Below, piece by piece: positions 1 to 8,252 of a stretch of 32,537 nucleotides of DNA; positions within the stretch are counted from its first letter, which is position 1, and each line of letters starts with the position of its first letter. The stretch is from Bacteroidales bacterium. GTDB taxonomy: Bacteria; Bacteroidota; Bacteroidia; Bacteroidales; WCHB1-69. Below the pieces are notes generated by a model, which was given only the letters and a program-made list of their open reading frames with translations, was not told the origin of the DNA and searched no databases. The stretch covers positions 1 through 32,537 of the forward strand of contig JAQUGA010000004.1 in assembly GCA_028684405.1 (NCBI GenBank), in the 5' to 3' direction. Position numbers and translations under genes: made by a program.

Positions 1-2
1 TA

Positions 3-716
3 AATAATTATCCTTTATTTCCAGTTTATCCTGCTTATTTTAGAGCAATAGTAAACAGTGGAACCTGCAACACCTTGTATTCTCAAACGATCAAAATTGA
101 ATTGAGCAATTTTCAATGCGGAGATACATTATTTGATTACAGAGATGGACAAAAATATCCTACTGTTTTGATTGGAACACAATGTTGGTTTGCCAAAAAC
201 CTGAATATTGGAGAAAAACTAGAACACGGCGCAGAATATCAGACAGATAATGGAATTATCGAAAAGTTTTGTTACAACAACGATGACAACAATTGTAATA
301 TTCATGGAGGTTTGTATACTTGGACAGAAACCATGCAATATGACACCACTGAAGGCTCGCGTGGAATCTGTCCTTCTGGCTGGCATGTGCCATCTGATCA
401 GGAGTGGATAGAGTTGGAACTGGCACTCGGGATGAATTTAGAAACAGCTATGCTTTCGAATACATGGCGAGGAACAGATCAAGGTACACAGTTAAAAGTA
501 GGTGGAACTTCTGGTTATGAAGCTTTATTGTCGGGAAATGCCATTCCTGGCGGTTACTTCAATTCATTGAATCAATATGAATTTATGCACTCTTCAACCC
601 GCTATGGAGCTGGTAGTGCCTGGCGTCGATGTGTACGTGGCGGAGATCCTACGGTGGGGCGATGGAATACATTCACCCATAGTTATGGTTTGTCTGTTAG
701 ATGCCTGAAAAATTAA
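3..716 (+). CDS. FISUMP-domain surface protein, C-terminal part (5' end outside window)
   Basis: The reading frame is open to the first base of the window, so the start lies upstream; the TTG at 75 is only an internal codon. The first ~30 residues (PAYFRAIVNSGTCNTLYSQT, then a short strand) resemble the last strands of an Ig-like/PKD-like repeat found in large Bacteroidota surface proteins. The rest is a Fibrobacter succinogenes major paralogous domain (FISUMP, TIGR02145/PF09603): it opens with YPTVLIGTQCWFAKNLNIG, has SGWHVPSDQEWIELE in the middle and ends LSVRCLKN. I infer a modular exported protein, Ig-like repeats plus a terminal FISUMP domain. The family has no established function. No T9SS sorting domain follows the FISUMP domain. 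It is the first visible gene of a run of close, same-strand genes reaching 3156. Confidence 0.85.
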   Translation, partial: NNYPLFPVYPAYFRAIVNSGTCNTLYSQTIKIELSNFQCGDTLFDYRDGQKYPTVLIGTQCWFAKNLNIGEKLEHGAEYQTDNGIIEKFCYNNDDNNCNIHGGLYTWTETMQYDTTEGSRGICPSGWHVPSDQEWIELELALGMNLETAMLSNTWRGTDQGTQLKVGGTSGYEALLSGNAIPGGYFNSLNQYEFMHSSTRYGAGSAWRRCVRGGDPTVGRWNTFTHSYGLSVRCLKN

Positions 717-729
717 AAAACAATCTATT

Positions 730-1071
730 ATGAAAAAAACTATTTTGACTTTTCTTATTCTGCTTTTTTTTCTATCCTGCAATAAAAAGGATGATAATAA
801 TGTTGACAAAAACAGTACTTTAAATTCATTTATTAGTCTTACGGCCGAAAATGATACTATTTTTACTGGACAGTCAACAGCTATTACAGCCGTTGTTGAT
901 GGCGATAAAGTGACTTATGCTTGGTCTGCTACGGCTGGAGATATTCTGGGTTCGGGCAGTAAAATTAATTATGTCGCCCCAACTTGTACGCCCGGTAACA
1001 ATGAGGTTAAATGCACTGTTTCGGCTTCAAATAAAACAGAATCAAAAACAATTATTATTACTGTATTATAA
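730..1071 (+). CDS. Ig-like/PKD-like domain lipoprotein
   Basis: Residues 1-18 form a lipoprotein signal peptide (MKKTILTFLILLFFLSC) with the lipid-acceptor Cys at about 18, followed by a charged, disordered stretch (NKKDDNNVDKN). Residues ~35-113 look like one Ig/PKD-type beta-sandwich: a GQSTAITAVV strand, then VTYAWSATAGDILGSG, a NEVKCTVSAS strand and a final TIIITVL strand. The product is probably an outer-membrane-anchored lipoprotein with one adhesion-like domain. Its stop overlaps the ATG of the next gene by one base (TAATG), so translation is probably coupled to the beta-barrel gene, which suggests joint function at the outer membrane. Specific function unknown. Confidence 0.85.
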   Translation: MKKTILTFLILLFFLSCNKKDDNNVDKNSTLNSFISLTAENDTIFTGQSTAITAVVDGDKVTYAWSATAGDILGSGSKINYVAPTCTPGNNEVKCTVSASNKTESKTIIITVL

Positions 1072-1775
1072 TGTATCGATTTTTTGCAATTCTCGTTATT
1101 TTGTTTTTCTCTACATACCAAGCAAAAGCACAATGTTTTGCCTCGGCTGGAAATCCTGTGGGAGGAACTGACAATATGGGCGTAATGGAAAAAAACACGC
1201 TCAGAATTGCATCGTTCTACCGCTATTCATATTCAGGGAAATACAAATCGGGCGACAAATCTTATTCAGGATCCAGTAGCGTCTTAAACCATGCTTTTTT
1301 TAATTATGCTGGTTGGCTTGCCGGATATGGAATTTCGGATAAACTTACCATAGAAACAGAAGGAGGCTATTTTATCAATAAAACGCAATCATACAAGTTT
1401 AATGATGAGCGTTTAACTGGTTTTGGACTTTCAAACGCAGTGATATCTCTCAAACCCCGTTTCTATATAAACAGAGGCAAACGAATTGAAATTTCCGGAG
1501 CTCTTGGTGTTAATATTCCCTTTTCAAGAGAAATGCAGATTGTTAATCATGTTACACTTCCCATTGATTTGCAACCGTCAACAGGTTCTTATGGCTTGGT
1601 TTTTCAATCGTTTTTTGTCAAAGAAGATTCTTTCAATGCCAATCGTTTTTTTTTGACGAACCGCATTGAAAAGTATTTTGAAAACAAAGAAAACTATCTT
1701 TTTGGAACTTCATATTCCACCTCTTTTTACTTTTCAAAACATTATGTTTTTGAAAAATGGAAACTAAAAGACTAG
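1071..1775 (+). CDS. Outer-membrane beta-barrel protein, N-terminal part; ends at an in-frame amber codon
   Basis: A cleavable signal peptide (MYRFFAILVILFFSTYQAKAQ) is followed by alternating amphipathic strands typical of an outer-membrane beta-barrel: NTLRIASFYRYSYSG, KLTIETEGGYFIN and RIEISGALGVNIPFS. The mature N-terminus CFASAGNPVGGTDNMG precedes the barrel. The frame stops at TAG 1773-1775, but the same frame continues without another stop to 2024, and the downstream part has the remaining barrel strands. Reading the TAG as TGG (Trp) gives KDWTMILQLKNQ, an ordinary beta-strand with an aromatic girdle residue, so a single G-to-A nonsense change is the simplest explanation. The intact protein would be 317 residues. 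Its start overlaps the preceding lipoprotein stop by one base. Function unknown; a transporter-type barrel is the best guess. Confidence 0.75.
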   Translation: MYRFFAILVILFFSTYQAKAQCFASAGNPVGGTDNMGVMEKNTLRIASFYRYSYSGKYKSGDKSYSGSSSVLNHAFFNYAGWLAGYGISDKLTIETEGGYFINKTQSYKFNDERLTGFGLSNAVISLKPRFYINRGKRIEISGALGVNIPFSREMQIVNHVTLPIDLQPSTGSYGLVFQSFFVKEDSFNANRFFLTNRIEKYFENKENYLFGTSYSTSFYFSKHYVFEKWKLKD

Positions 1776-1778
1776 ACG

Positions 1779-2024
1779 ATGATATTGCAACTCAAAAATC
1801 AAATTAAACAAAAAAACATACGCAAAAATAATATTGTTGAGGCGTCGGGAAACTGTTCGTTCTTCCTAAGCCCACAAATTAATTTATCGCTGTATGATAA
1901 ATGGAATCTTTCGGTTTTGATTGATATTCCTATTTATCAATACTATAACGAAATACAATTGGCAAACTCATACTCTTTTGCATTTAGCCTAATTAGAGAT
2001 TTTTCATTTCATAAAAAGTATTGA
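1779..2024 (+). pseudogene. Outer-membrane beta-barrel protein, detached C-terminal part
   Basis: This is the same reading frame as 1071-1775, beginning one codon after the amber stop. It has no signal peptide and encodes the closing strands of a beta-barrel: CSFFLSPQINLSLYDKWN, then SVLIDIPIYQYYNE and a final SFAFSLIRDF. A barrel lacking its closing strands would not be expected to fold, and this piece alone could not be exported. It is therefore best read as the remainder of a single gene (1071-2024). Translation could restart at the ATG at 1779, only 3 bases after the stop, but a functional product is unlikely. The next gene begins at 2029, so the operon continues. Confidence 0.65.
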
Positions 2025-2028
2025 TAAA

Positions 2029-3156
2029 ATGAAAAAAAGCGTTTTGATTATATATCTTCTGATCAGTTATAGTTGTGTTTTATTCGCACAGAATAATTAT
2101 GCCAACGGAAATGAAGCTTACTTTTATGAAAGCTCAATTGGTTTTAATCCAGTTACCATCAATAATGGAGATTTGGTTTATGTGTACGATTCCTTGAATA
2201 AAGTTTATTTCAGTCAAGATTTTATTTTAATTCCCGATTTGAGCAGTGTTGAAAATGGCAGAAATGTAGATGCCAATTTGTTTTTCGGCTTCGGAACTGG
2301 AGGTAATCCGAGCGATACAGCATTTTCTTGGGACAAAGAGACGATACTCTCAGGAAGTGATTTTGATGTCGAAAATATGTTTGTCAGTCCTTTGTCCGAA
2401 TTTGGAATGACCTATGCACAGGCTTTACAAAACAACAATTCATATTGTGCTTACGACACTTGCTATGCAATAATTGACGGTCCTTCGTCTTCTTTAGCCT
2501 ATCCCACGTATCTTCCTGCAAATGGCAACTATCATTTATGGACTGGAGAAGAATTAATTGATGCTGGAGATTTGAAAAATACGGGAACTATCCAAAAAGT
2601 ATCTCAACAACAGATGGCATCAACTCCAAATGCAAGCTATTGTGTTAGTAAATATGGACAGGGTTGGAGATTGCCTACCGATTTGGAAGTGGGTCGCATT
2701 AATGATAATGAAGGTGCTGGAAATGGGATTGACAGTGCATATTTAGGAAATTCCGATTTTTATTTATGGACTTCATCTTTGTTTAAAACATATTCTGTTA
2801 AAAGATGGACGGCTCGCCTTAGAGATGGATATTGGGAAAATTGTGCTGGCTTTTTATATGTTGCAAATCATGTTAGATGCGTATTTCCTGGTTATAAAAA
2901 TAATCCGATATCAAATGAAATAGAAAATTTTCAATTTGAGCAAATTGACATTTTTCCCAATCCAGGAAACGGCATTTTTTACATTCAAAATGCTGAGGTT
3001 TATGTATACAATATTTTGGGAAAACAATTGTTTGTCGACTTGCAAATAGGAACTTCACGAAATATTGATTTGAGTTTTTTACCCAATGGATTGTATTTCT
3101 TTTTTTTGAAATATAAAAACAAAACATGCGTTAGAAGAGTGGTGATTTGTAAATAA
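2029..3156 (+). CDS. T9SS-sorted FISUMP/DUF1566-like secreted protein
   Basis: A signal peptide (MKKSVLIIYLLISYSCVLFAQ) is cleaved to give a secreted protein of about 355 residues. The middle and end resemble the DUF1566/FISUMP fold: YCVSKYGQGWRLPTDLEV, then FYLWTSS and HVRCVFPG, the usual order of GWRLPT, WTSS and VRCV elements. The last ~75 residues are a T9SS type A sorting domain: IDIFPNPGNGIFYI, then VYVYNILGKQL, LPNGLYFFFLK and a basic end. So it should cross the outer membrane through the type IX system and be cell-surface attached or released. It starts 5 bases after the beta-barrel remnant. Two proteins with related domains in one operon suggest a surface complex or a paralogue expansion. 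Ligand unknown. Confidence 0.88.
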   Translation: MKKSVLIIYLLISYSCVLFAQNNYANGNEAYFYESSIGFNPVTINNGDLVYVYDSLNKVYFSQDFILIPDLSSVENGRNVDANLFFGFGTGGNPSDTAFSWDKETILSGSDFDVENMFVSPLSEFGMTYAQALQNNNSYCAYDTCYAIIDGPSSSLAYPTYLPANGNYHLWTGEELIDAGDLKNTGTIQKVSQQQMASTPNASYCVSKYGQGWRLPTDLEVGRINDNEGAGNGIDSAYLGNSDFYLWTSSLFKTYSVKRWTARLRDGYWENCAGFLYVANHVRCVFPGYKNNPISNEIENFQFEQIDIFPNPGNGIFYIQNAEVYVYNILGKQLFVDLQIGTSRNIDLSFLPNGLYFFFLKYKNKTCVRRVVICK

Positions 3157-3181
3157 AGAAAACAAAACACGATTTTCTTTA
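3154..3181 (+). terminator. Weak AT-rich hairpin at end of the surface-protein operon
   Basis: TAAAGAAAA (3154-3162, beginning in the stop codon) can pair with TTTTCTTTA (3173-3181) across a 10-base loop. The stem is almost all A-T and no clear T-tract follows, so it is at best a weak terminator. Confidence 0.3.
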
Positions 3182-3275
3182 TAGACTAAGGTGTAATTCT
3201 ATCTAGTTTGTGAGATTAAAACAATTATATAATTTATTTTAGTTATGTTTTGCTAAATTCTGGGACTCAAAATTA

Positions 3276-3302
3276 TTTGTAGAATAAATATTTCTATCTT
3301 TG
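3276..3302 (+). promoter_or_regulatory. Promoter of pntAB
   Basis: TATCTTTG (3295-3302) matches the Bacteroidota -7 consensus TAnnTTTG exactly and lies 24 bases before the pntA ATG. TTTG at 3276-3279 is a possible -33 element, but the 15-base gap is shorter than usual. Confidence 0.6.
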
Positions 3303-3326
3303 CCGCTTGTTAAATATTGAAATATT

Positions 3327-4868
3327 ATGAAGATAGGAATACCTAAAGAGGTTTCGCATGGTGAATTGAGAGTTGCTATCTCGCCCAAAAATACAGAACG
3401 CCTACTTAAAAAAGGTTTCGAAGTCCTGATAGAAGCAGGTGCAGGAAATAAAGCTAAGTTTAATGATGAAGAATATAAAGCTTACGGAGCTGAAATTTGC
3501 GCTTCGGCTAAAGAATTGTATGAAAATGTTGATATTGTTTTTAAAGTGCAAGCTCCTACCGATGAAGAGATTGCTCTGATTAAGCCCAATACATTGTTAA
3601 TGAGTTATTTGTATCCAGCTCAGAATTTGGATTTACTCCAAAAATTGGCGGATGCTAAAATCAATGCCATTGCAATGGATGCTATACCCCGAATTTCGAG
3701 AGCTCAAAAAATGGATGTTTTGTCTTCCATGTCAAACATTGCTGGATATCGTGCCGTAATTGAAGCTTCTAATTATTTTGGACGTTTTTTAAACGGACAA
3801 ATTACTGCAGCAGGAAGAGTAGAACCTGCCAAAGTTTTAGTAATTGGTGCTGGTGTTGCCGGTTTGGCAGCCATTGGTACTGCAAAATCTTTGGGCGCCA
3901 TTGTGCGTGCATTTGATACACGAAAAGAAGTTGCAGAACAGATAAAATCAATGGGTGCTCAGTTTATCACCGTTGAAATTGACGAAGATGGAAGCACCGA
4001 TTCTGGTTATAGCAAGCAGATGAGTCAAGCTTTTATTGATGCTGAAATGAAACTATTTTTAAAACAGGCTTCAGAAGTAGATATTATTATCACTACTGCA
4101 TTAATTCCAGGAAAACCAGCACCTAAACTTCTGTTTGATTATCATGTAGAAGCCATGAAAGCTGGTTCTGTAATTATTGATTTAGCTGCTCAATCAGGTG
4201 GTAATTGTGATTTAACCAAACCTGGTGAAATATTTGTTACCGAAAATGGAGTCACTATTGCTGGAAAAGTAGATCAACTTCCAAATCAAGCAAGTTTTTT
4301 ATATGGCAACAACCTAAGCAATATGTTGGATGACATGGGTGATGCCGAAAATTTCAGCATAAACATGAATGATGATGTTATCAAACGTGCGATGGTGAGT
4401 TATGAAGGAAGTGTAAACTGGCCTCCCGAGCCACTGGCAGTGAGTGTTGTTCCGCAGAGTAAAGGTGATGAGAAGAAATGTGCGGAAACGATAAAAGCTG
4501 AAAAAGCAAAGAAAGCCAAGAGAATGACTTACGCAAATATTATTTTTGTATTTGTTACCGGTGCTTTTTTGTTATTATTGGGTCAAGTTGCTCCACGAGA
4601 GTTTTTAGGACATATGACCGCTTTTGCATTGGCTGTTTTTGTTGGTTGGAATGTAATTTGGAATGTAACTTCGGCTCTTCATACGCCTCTAATGTCTGTT
4701 TCTAACGCCATTAGCGGGATTATTGTAATTGGTGGATTGTTGCAAATTAATGATGATTGGTCAAGCCCAATTTCAATATTAGCTTTTATAGCCATTCTGA
4801 TTGCCGCAATAAATATTGTGGGTGGATTTACTGTGACGTACCGAATGTTGAAAATGTTTAAAAAATAA
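3327..4868 (+). CDS. pntA: NAD(P) transhydrogenase subunit alpha
   Basis: Alpha subunit of the proton-translocating transhydrogenase, which uses the proton gradient to drive hydride transfer from NADH to NADP+ in the inner membrane. At 513 residues it matches the fused E. coli-type alpha subunit (about 510), not the split alpha1/alpha2 form. Residues 1-~380 are the NAD(H)-binding domain I, with [11 protein letters not shown] (118-127), the Rossmann motif [11 protein letters not shown] (172-182) and [10 protein letters not shown]. Residues ~405-510 hold about four membrane segments, including [20 protein letters not shown] and [18 protein letters not shown]. The end [15 protein letters not shown] is typical. 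The pntB ATG follows after 6 bases. A clear -7 box lies just upstream. Confidence 0.98.
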   Translation: MKIGIPKEVSHGELRVAISPKNTERLLKKGFEVLIEAGAGNKAKFNDEEYKAYGAEICASAKELYENVDIVFKVQAPTDEEIALIKPNTLLMSYLYPAQNLDLLQKLADAKINAIAMDAIPRISRAQKMDVLSSMSNIAGYRAVIEASNYFGRFLNGQITAAGRVEPAKVLVIGAGVAGLAAIGTAKSLGAIVRAFDTRKEVAEQIKSMGAQFITVEIDEDGSTDSGYSKQMSQAFIDAEMKLFLKQASEVDIIITTALIPGKPAPKLLFDYHVEAMKAGSVIIDLAAQSGGNCDLTKPGEIFVTENGVTIAGKVDQLPNQASFLYGNNLSNMLDDMGDAENFSINMNDDVIKRAMVSYEGSVNWPPEPLAVSVVPQSKGDEKKCAETIKAEKAKKAKRMTYANIIFVFVTGAFLLLLGQVAPREFLGHMTAFALAVFVGWNVIWNVTSALHTPLMSVSNAISGIIVIGGLLQINDDWSSPISILAFIAILIAAINIVGGFTVTYRMLKMFKK

Positions 4869-4874
4869 AGAATT

Positions 4875-6269
4875 ATGATTACACCAAATATACAAACTGC
4901 CGCATATTTATTTGCGTCTCTATTATTTATTTTTAGCTTGTCGGGATTATCTTCGCAAGCTACCGCTAGGCGTGGTGTTATATACGGCATCATCGGTATG
5001 ATTCTCGCTATTTTAGCAACTATAGCTGGCGAAAATATGGATGGTTACATCTACATTATTCTAGCTTTTCTAATCGCATCTGTCATAGGTGTGATGGTTG
5101 CTCGAAAAGTTGAAATGACTTCCATGCCACAGCTTATTGCTATGTTGCATAGTTTTGTTGGTTTGGCTGCTGTTTTGGTTGGTTTTGGCTCTTTTATTGA
5201 TCCAGATGTCGCCCAAATGATAGCTGTTGAAAAAACAATCCACATGGTAGAGGTTTATTTTGGTATTTTTATCGGAGCTATTACATTTACAGGATCTTTA
5301 GTTGCATGGGGTAAATTAACGGAAAATATTAGTGGAAAGCCCTTTGTTTATAAAGGGAAAGATATATTAAATGTTGTATTACTCCTTGTTACAATTGTAT
5401 TGGGTGTTTTATTTGTTATGCATATGAATGAGCCTCATGCTATTATATATCTATACATTATGACAGCTATTGCTGCATTCTTTGGTGTGATGATGGTAAT
5501 GGCAATTGGAGGTGCGGATATGCCGGTGGTTATTTCGATGCTTAATTCATTGTCTGGTTGGACCGCTTCCGCAGCTGGTTTTATGTTGGGCAACGATTTA
5601 TTGATTATCACAGGGGCATTGGTGGGTAGCTCGGGAGCTGTTCTGTCCATTATAATGTGTGATGCTATGAATCGTTCTTTCTTCTCTGTAATTTCGGGAG
5701 GATTTGGTCAAGAAGTTAAAACCGGAAAAAAGATGGAAGGAACTGTTTTGTCGATAAACCATGATGAAGCTGCAGAGATTATTAAAGAAGCTCAATCTGT
5801 TATTATCGTTCCAGGATACGGAATGGCTGTTTCCAAAGCACAACATCCCGTCCATGATTTGGTAGAGAAATTAAGAAGCGAAGGGAAAAGCGTAAAATTT
5901 GGTATTCACCCCGTGGCAGGTCGCTTGCCTGGTCACATGAATGTTCTTTTGGCAGAAGCTCATGTTCCGTATGATATTGTCATGGAAATGGATGAAATAA
6001 ATCCAGAAATGCATGAAACGGATTTGGTTTTGGTGATTGGTGCCAATGACACCGTAAACCCTGGCGCATTGGAAGATGAAGACAGTCCAATATACGGAAT
6101 GCCAGTTATTGAAGTGTGGAAAGCGAAAAAAGTAATCGTAATGAAACGCTCAATGGCCGTTGGTTATGCCGGTGTTGAAAATCCACTGTTCTTCAAAGAA
6201 AACACAGTGCTTCTTTACGGGGATGCCAAAGACAGTGTCGATAAGATAAATGCAAAAGTGATTGGTTAA
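4875..6269 (+). CDS. pntB: NAD(P) transhydrogenase subunit beta
   Basis: Beta subunit of the same enzyme: 464 residues, the usual length. The first ~270 residues are the membrane domain II, with about eight to nine helices and motifs such as [20 protein letters not shown] and [18 protein letters not shown]. After a linker, residues ~285-464 form the NADP(H)-binding domain III, with [39 protein letters not shown], the loop [12 protein letters not shown] and [16 protein letters not shown]. It is cotranscribed with pntA. The start ATG at 4875 places the first helix directly at the N-terminus, as expected. Confidence 0.98.
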   Translation: MITPNIQTAAYLFASLLFIFSLSGLSSQATARRGVIYGIIGMILAILATIAGENMDGYIYIILAFLIASVIGVMVARKVEMTSMPQLIAMLHSFVGLAAVLVGFGSFIDPDVAQMIAVEKTIHMVEVYFGIFIGAITFTGSLVAWGKLTENISGKPFVYKGKDILNVVLLLVTIVLGVLFVMHMNEPHAIIYLYIMTAIAAFFGVMMVMAIGGADMPVVISMLNSLSGWTASAAGFMLGNDLLIITGALVGSSGAVLSIIMCDAMNRSFFSVISGGFGQEVKTGKKMEGTVLSINHDEAAEIIKEAQSVIIVPGYGMAVSKAQHPVHDLVEKLRSEGKSVKFGIHPVAGRLPGHMNVLLAEAHVPYDIVMEMDEINPEMHETDLVLVIGANDTVNPGALEDEDSPIYGMPVIEVWKAKKVIVMKRSMAVGYAGVENPLFFKENTVLLYGDAKDSVDKINAKVIG

Positions 6270-6294
6270 AACGATGTCAATAATAGATATTTCG

Positions 6295-6308
6295 CTCTTC
6301 ATGAAGAG
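6295..6308. repeat. Perfect 14-bp palindrome after pntB
   Basis: CTCTTCATGAAGAG is its own reverse complement and lies 25 bases past the pntB stop. It could form a 5-bp hairpin with a CATG loop or be a protein site. No T-tract follows, and the strong terminator lies further downstream. Confidence 0.35.
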
Positions 6309-6363
6309 GATAAATTATGTTTTTATGCAAAATAAAGCTTAAAATAGATAGGAATAGAATTTT

Positions 6364-6407
6364 AAAAGTGGTTTCCGATTTCTTTTTTGAAGTCGGAAAC
6401 CACTTTT
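6364..6407. terminator. Strong bidirectional intrinsic terminator between pntB and the convergent beta-barrel gene
   Basis: AAAAGTGGTTTCCGA (6364-6378) pairs perfectly with TCGGAAACCACTTTT (6393-6407). Four more pairs, one of them T-G, extend the stem to 19 bp around a six-T loop (6383-6388). T-runs follow on the + strand and the A-run gives T's on the - strand, so it can end transcripts from pntAB and from the opposing SPFH/beta-barrel operon. Confidence 0.92.
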
Positions 6408-6490
6408 TTTTGTATTTGCTGATTTTTATTTTTGACAGTTGAATAGGATAAACAAATGAAGAGCAAACCTGATTCTTAATTTACGAGAAT

Positions 6491-7072
6491 TTATCGTTGA
6501 AACATGATTCCTAGGCGGATATTACTGCCTTCGAGTTTGATATCGGATCGATTTATTGCAGGATGAATGTATTCCGCAATAAGGTGGATGGATAGTTTCT
6601 TTGTTGCTCTATAGGAAGCGTTGAGATAAGGATATGCAAACCAGGAGGAGTGCTTTTTTAGATATCCATCTGTGATTTTGTGGTCTATTAATCCATCAAT
6701 ATGAAGGTTTTTCATCACGCCACCGCCTATCCATATACCTGGGCTTATACTGAGTTTATGAATTGGAAATTTGAATTCTGTTACCAATCCGAAATATGTA
6801 TATCGAATATAGCTTTGATTTTCATAATTTAATGTGGAACTATTTCCAATTATTCCAGCAAATATATTTTTCCCAAAATGATAGCCCAATCTTCCACCAA
6901 TAACATTTGATTGAGCTCTTGTTTTTATATATTCATTTTGAATTTTGAACATGCCTAAGCCATAAAACATTCCTCCGCCAAAACTGTTTTTTGAAGTTGT
7001 GTCGGAGGATGCTTTGATGTATAATAAGTTAAAGCTTAGTGCAGTAAAAAGAAGTAGTATTTTAAAGTTCAT
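6491..7072 (-). CDS. Small outer-membrane beta-barrel-like protein
   Basis: I use the ATG at 7072 rather than the upstream start at 7168: from here the protein begins with a clean signal peptide (MNFKILLLFTALSFNLLYIKA), and this ATG overlaps the upstream stop by one base (TAATG). The product is 193 residues. The mature part has many alternating strands with Gly and aromatics (GGGMFYGLGMFKIQ, NVIGGRLGYHFGKNIFAGI, SISPGIWIGGGV, KLSIHLIAEYIHP) and ends on a strand closing with Phe-Gln-Arg (IRLGIMFQR), as expected of a porin-like or OmpX/OmpW-like 8-strand barrel. Family not identified. Coupling to the SPFH gene implies production in a fixed ratio with it. The operon ends at the shared terminator near 6364-6407. 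Confidence 0.75.
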   Translation of the reverse strand: MNFKILLLFTALSFNLLYIKASSDTTSKNSFGGGMFYGLGMFKIQNEYIKTRAQSNVIGGRLGYHFGKNIFAGIIGNSSTLNYENQSYIRYTYFGLVTEFKFPIHKLSISPGIWIGGGVMKNLHIDGLIDHKITDGYLKKHSSWFAYPYLNASYRATKKLSIHLIAEYIHPAINRSDIKLEGSNIRLGIMFQR

Positions 7073-8211
7073 TAGATATTTGGAATGGGCGGAGGAGTAT
7101 TGGAAAAAATGGAGCTTAAAGCCGGAATAGTTCCGAGGGCTTCCCAGCCGCTCATGCCTTGTTTCCATGCCAAAGTATCTTTTGTAATTTGACCAGAATT
7201 TGCCATTTGTTGGAGAATATTTGGCGTAAATGGGCCTTGTTGTTGACCATTTACGGCAATAAAGTAGGGCTCTTGTCCAGGAATTGGAGGAGGACCTGCT
7301 TGATTGCCAGTATTTTGTTGATGCTGCTGCTGTTGTTGCTGTTGCATTCCCATGTTTTGCTGGCTCATCATTTGATTTGCCACGCCCATTCCCATTGCCA
7401 ATCCCATGGCATCCGAAGCCATGCTGTGTCCACCTCCTTCGGCAGAGGCTTCAAGAGAATTGGCAAATTGAAATTGAGTATATTTCCCCATGTCGCCAAC
7501 AACGCCCATGCTGGTGCGTTTGTCAAGAGCTTTTTCAACCTCTTCTGGAAGTGAGATGTTTTCAATTAAAAACTTGGTAACATCAATGCCATATTCGTCA
7601 AAATCTTTGGCTATAATGTCACTAATTCCTCCCGAAAGTTCGTTGTAATTGGATGCTAAATCAAGGGCAGGAATTTTTGATTCAGCAAGAAAATCGGTAA
7701 ATCTGGTTACAATTAAGTTTTTTAATTGTTCTTCAATATCTTCTGTTTTAAAATCTGGATTTGTACCCGCAATAGTTTTGAAAAACTTAGAAGCATCTTC
7801 TTGTATTTTAAAACAGTAGGTACCAAATGCACGCAATCTGACAGGACCAAATTCGGCATCACGCAACATAATGGGGTTTTTGGTTCCCCATTTGCGATTT
7901 GTAAATTGACGAATGTTTACAAAGTATACATCTACCTTGAAAGGGCTGTTAAATCCATACTTCCATCCCATTAGAGTGGTTAGAATGGGCATATTGTCAG
8001 TAGTTAAACGATGTAAGCCTGGTTTATACACATCTGCAATTTGTCCTTTGTTGACTAAAATAGCAACTTGAGATTCACGAACGGTTAGTTGTGCTCCGTT
8101 TTTTATTTCGTTTTCGTAACGAGGAAATTTCCAAATAATAGTGTCTGTTGAAGAATCGACCCACTCTATGATGTCGATAAATTCGTTTCTTAATTTATTA
8201 AATATTCCCAT
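7072..8211 (-). CDS. SPFH-domain protein (YdjI/virion-core-like) with C-terminal GYF_2 domain
   Basis: Residues ~25-235 are an SPFH/Band 7-like domain of the YdjI type (PF13421): VRESQVAILVNKGQIADVYKPG, then NPIMLRDAEFGPVRLRAFGTY and EEVEKALDKRTSMGVVGD. No membrane helix or signal peptide is visible, so it is probably cytoplasmic and peripherally membrane-associated. Residues ~250-285 are Gly/Ala/Met-rich, 290-299 are Gln-rich (CAA/CAG run), and 315-366 form a GYF_2-type domain: PYFIAVNGQQQGPFTP, then TLAWKQGMSGWEALG. PPPIP occurs on both sides of it (about 308-312 and 373-377). In Bacillus, YdjI belongs to a membrane-stress group with a PspA-like partner; no such partner is seen here. A -7 box lies 24 bases upstream. 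Role inferred: membrane-associated scaffold. Confidence 0.88.
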   Translation of the reverse strand: MGIFNKLRNEFIDIIEWVDSSTDTIIWKFPRYENEIKNGAQLTVRESQVAILVNKGQIADVYKPGLHRLTTDNMPILTTLMGWKYGFNSPFKVDVYFVNIRQFTNRKWGTKNPIMLRDAEFGPVRLRAFGTYCFKIQEDASKFFKTIAGTNPDFKTEDIEEQLKNLIVTRFTDFLAESKIPALDLASNYNELSGGISDIIAKDFDEYGIDVTKFLIENISLPEEVEKALDKRTSMGVVGDMGKYTQFQFANSLEASAEGGGHSMASDAMGLAMGMGVANQMMSQQNMGMQQQQQQQHQQNTGNQAGPPPIPGQEPYFIAVNGQQQGPFTPNILQQMANSGQITKDTLAWKQGMSGWEALGTIPALSSIFSNTPPPIPNI

Positions 8212-8235
8212 GGTTTATGTTTGGTTTTTGGTTTT

Positions 8236-8243
8236 CAAAAATA
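8236..8243 (-). promoter_or_regulatory. -7 box for the SPFH/beta-barrel operon
   Basis: On the - strand this reads TATTTTTG, a match to TAnnTTTG, ending 24 bases before the SPFH ATG in the 41-base gap after hutI. No -33 TTTG is visible. It suggests the pair can be transcribed separately from hutI. Confidence 0.45.
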
Positions 8244-8252
8244 CATATTTTT

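Noticed and set aside
1071-2024. Beta-barrel gene as PorP/SprF T9SS component
   Set aside because: The operon setting with surface proteins is suggestive, but the PorP/SprF N-terminal pattern is not seen; a generic barrel call is safer.
4679-5855. Antisense open frames within pntA/pntB
   Set aside because: They mirror the codon bias of well-conserved genes on the + strand, have no recognisable domains, and overlap fully.
7073-7168. Upstream ATG start (7168) for the small beta-barrel protein
   Set aside because: It would add 32 hydrophilic residues in front of a clear signal peptide and overlap the SPFH coding region by 97 bases.
7159-7580. Plus-strand frames opposite the SPFH gene
   Set aside because: They are produced by the Gln/Gly-rich coding repeat of the - strand gene, with no domain or start signal.
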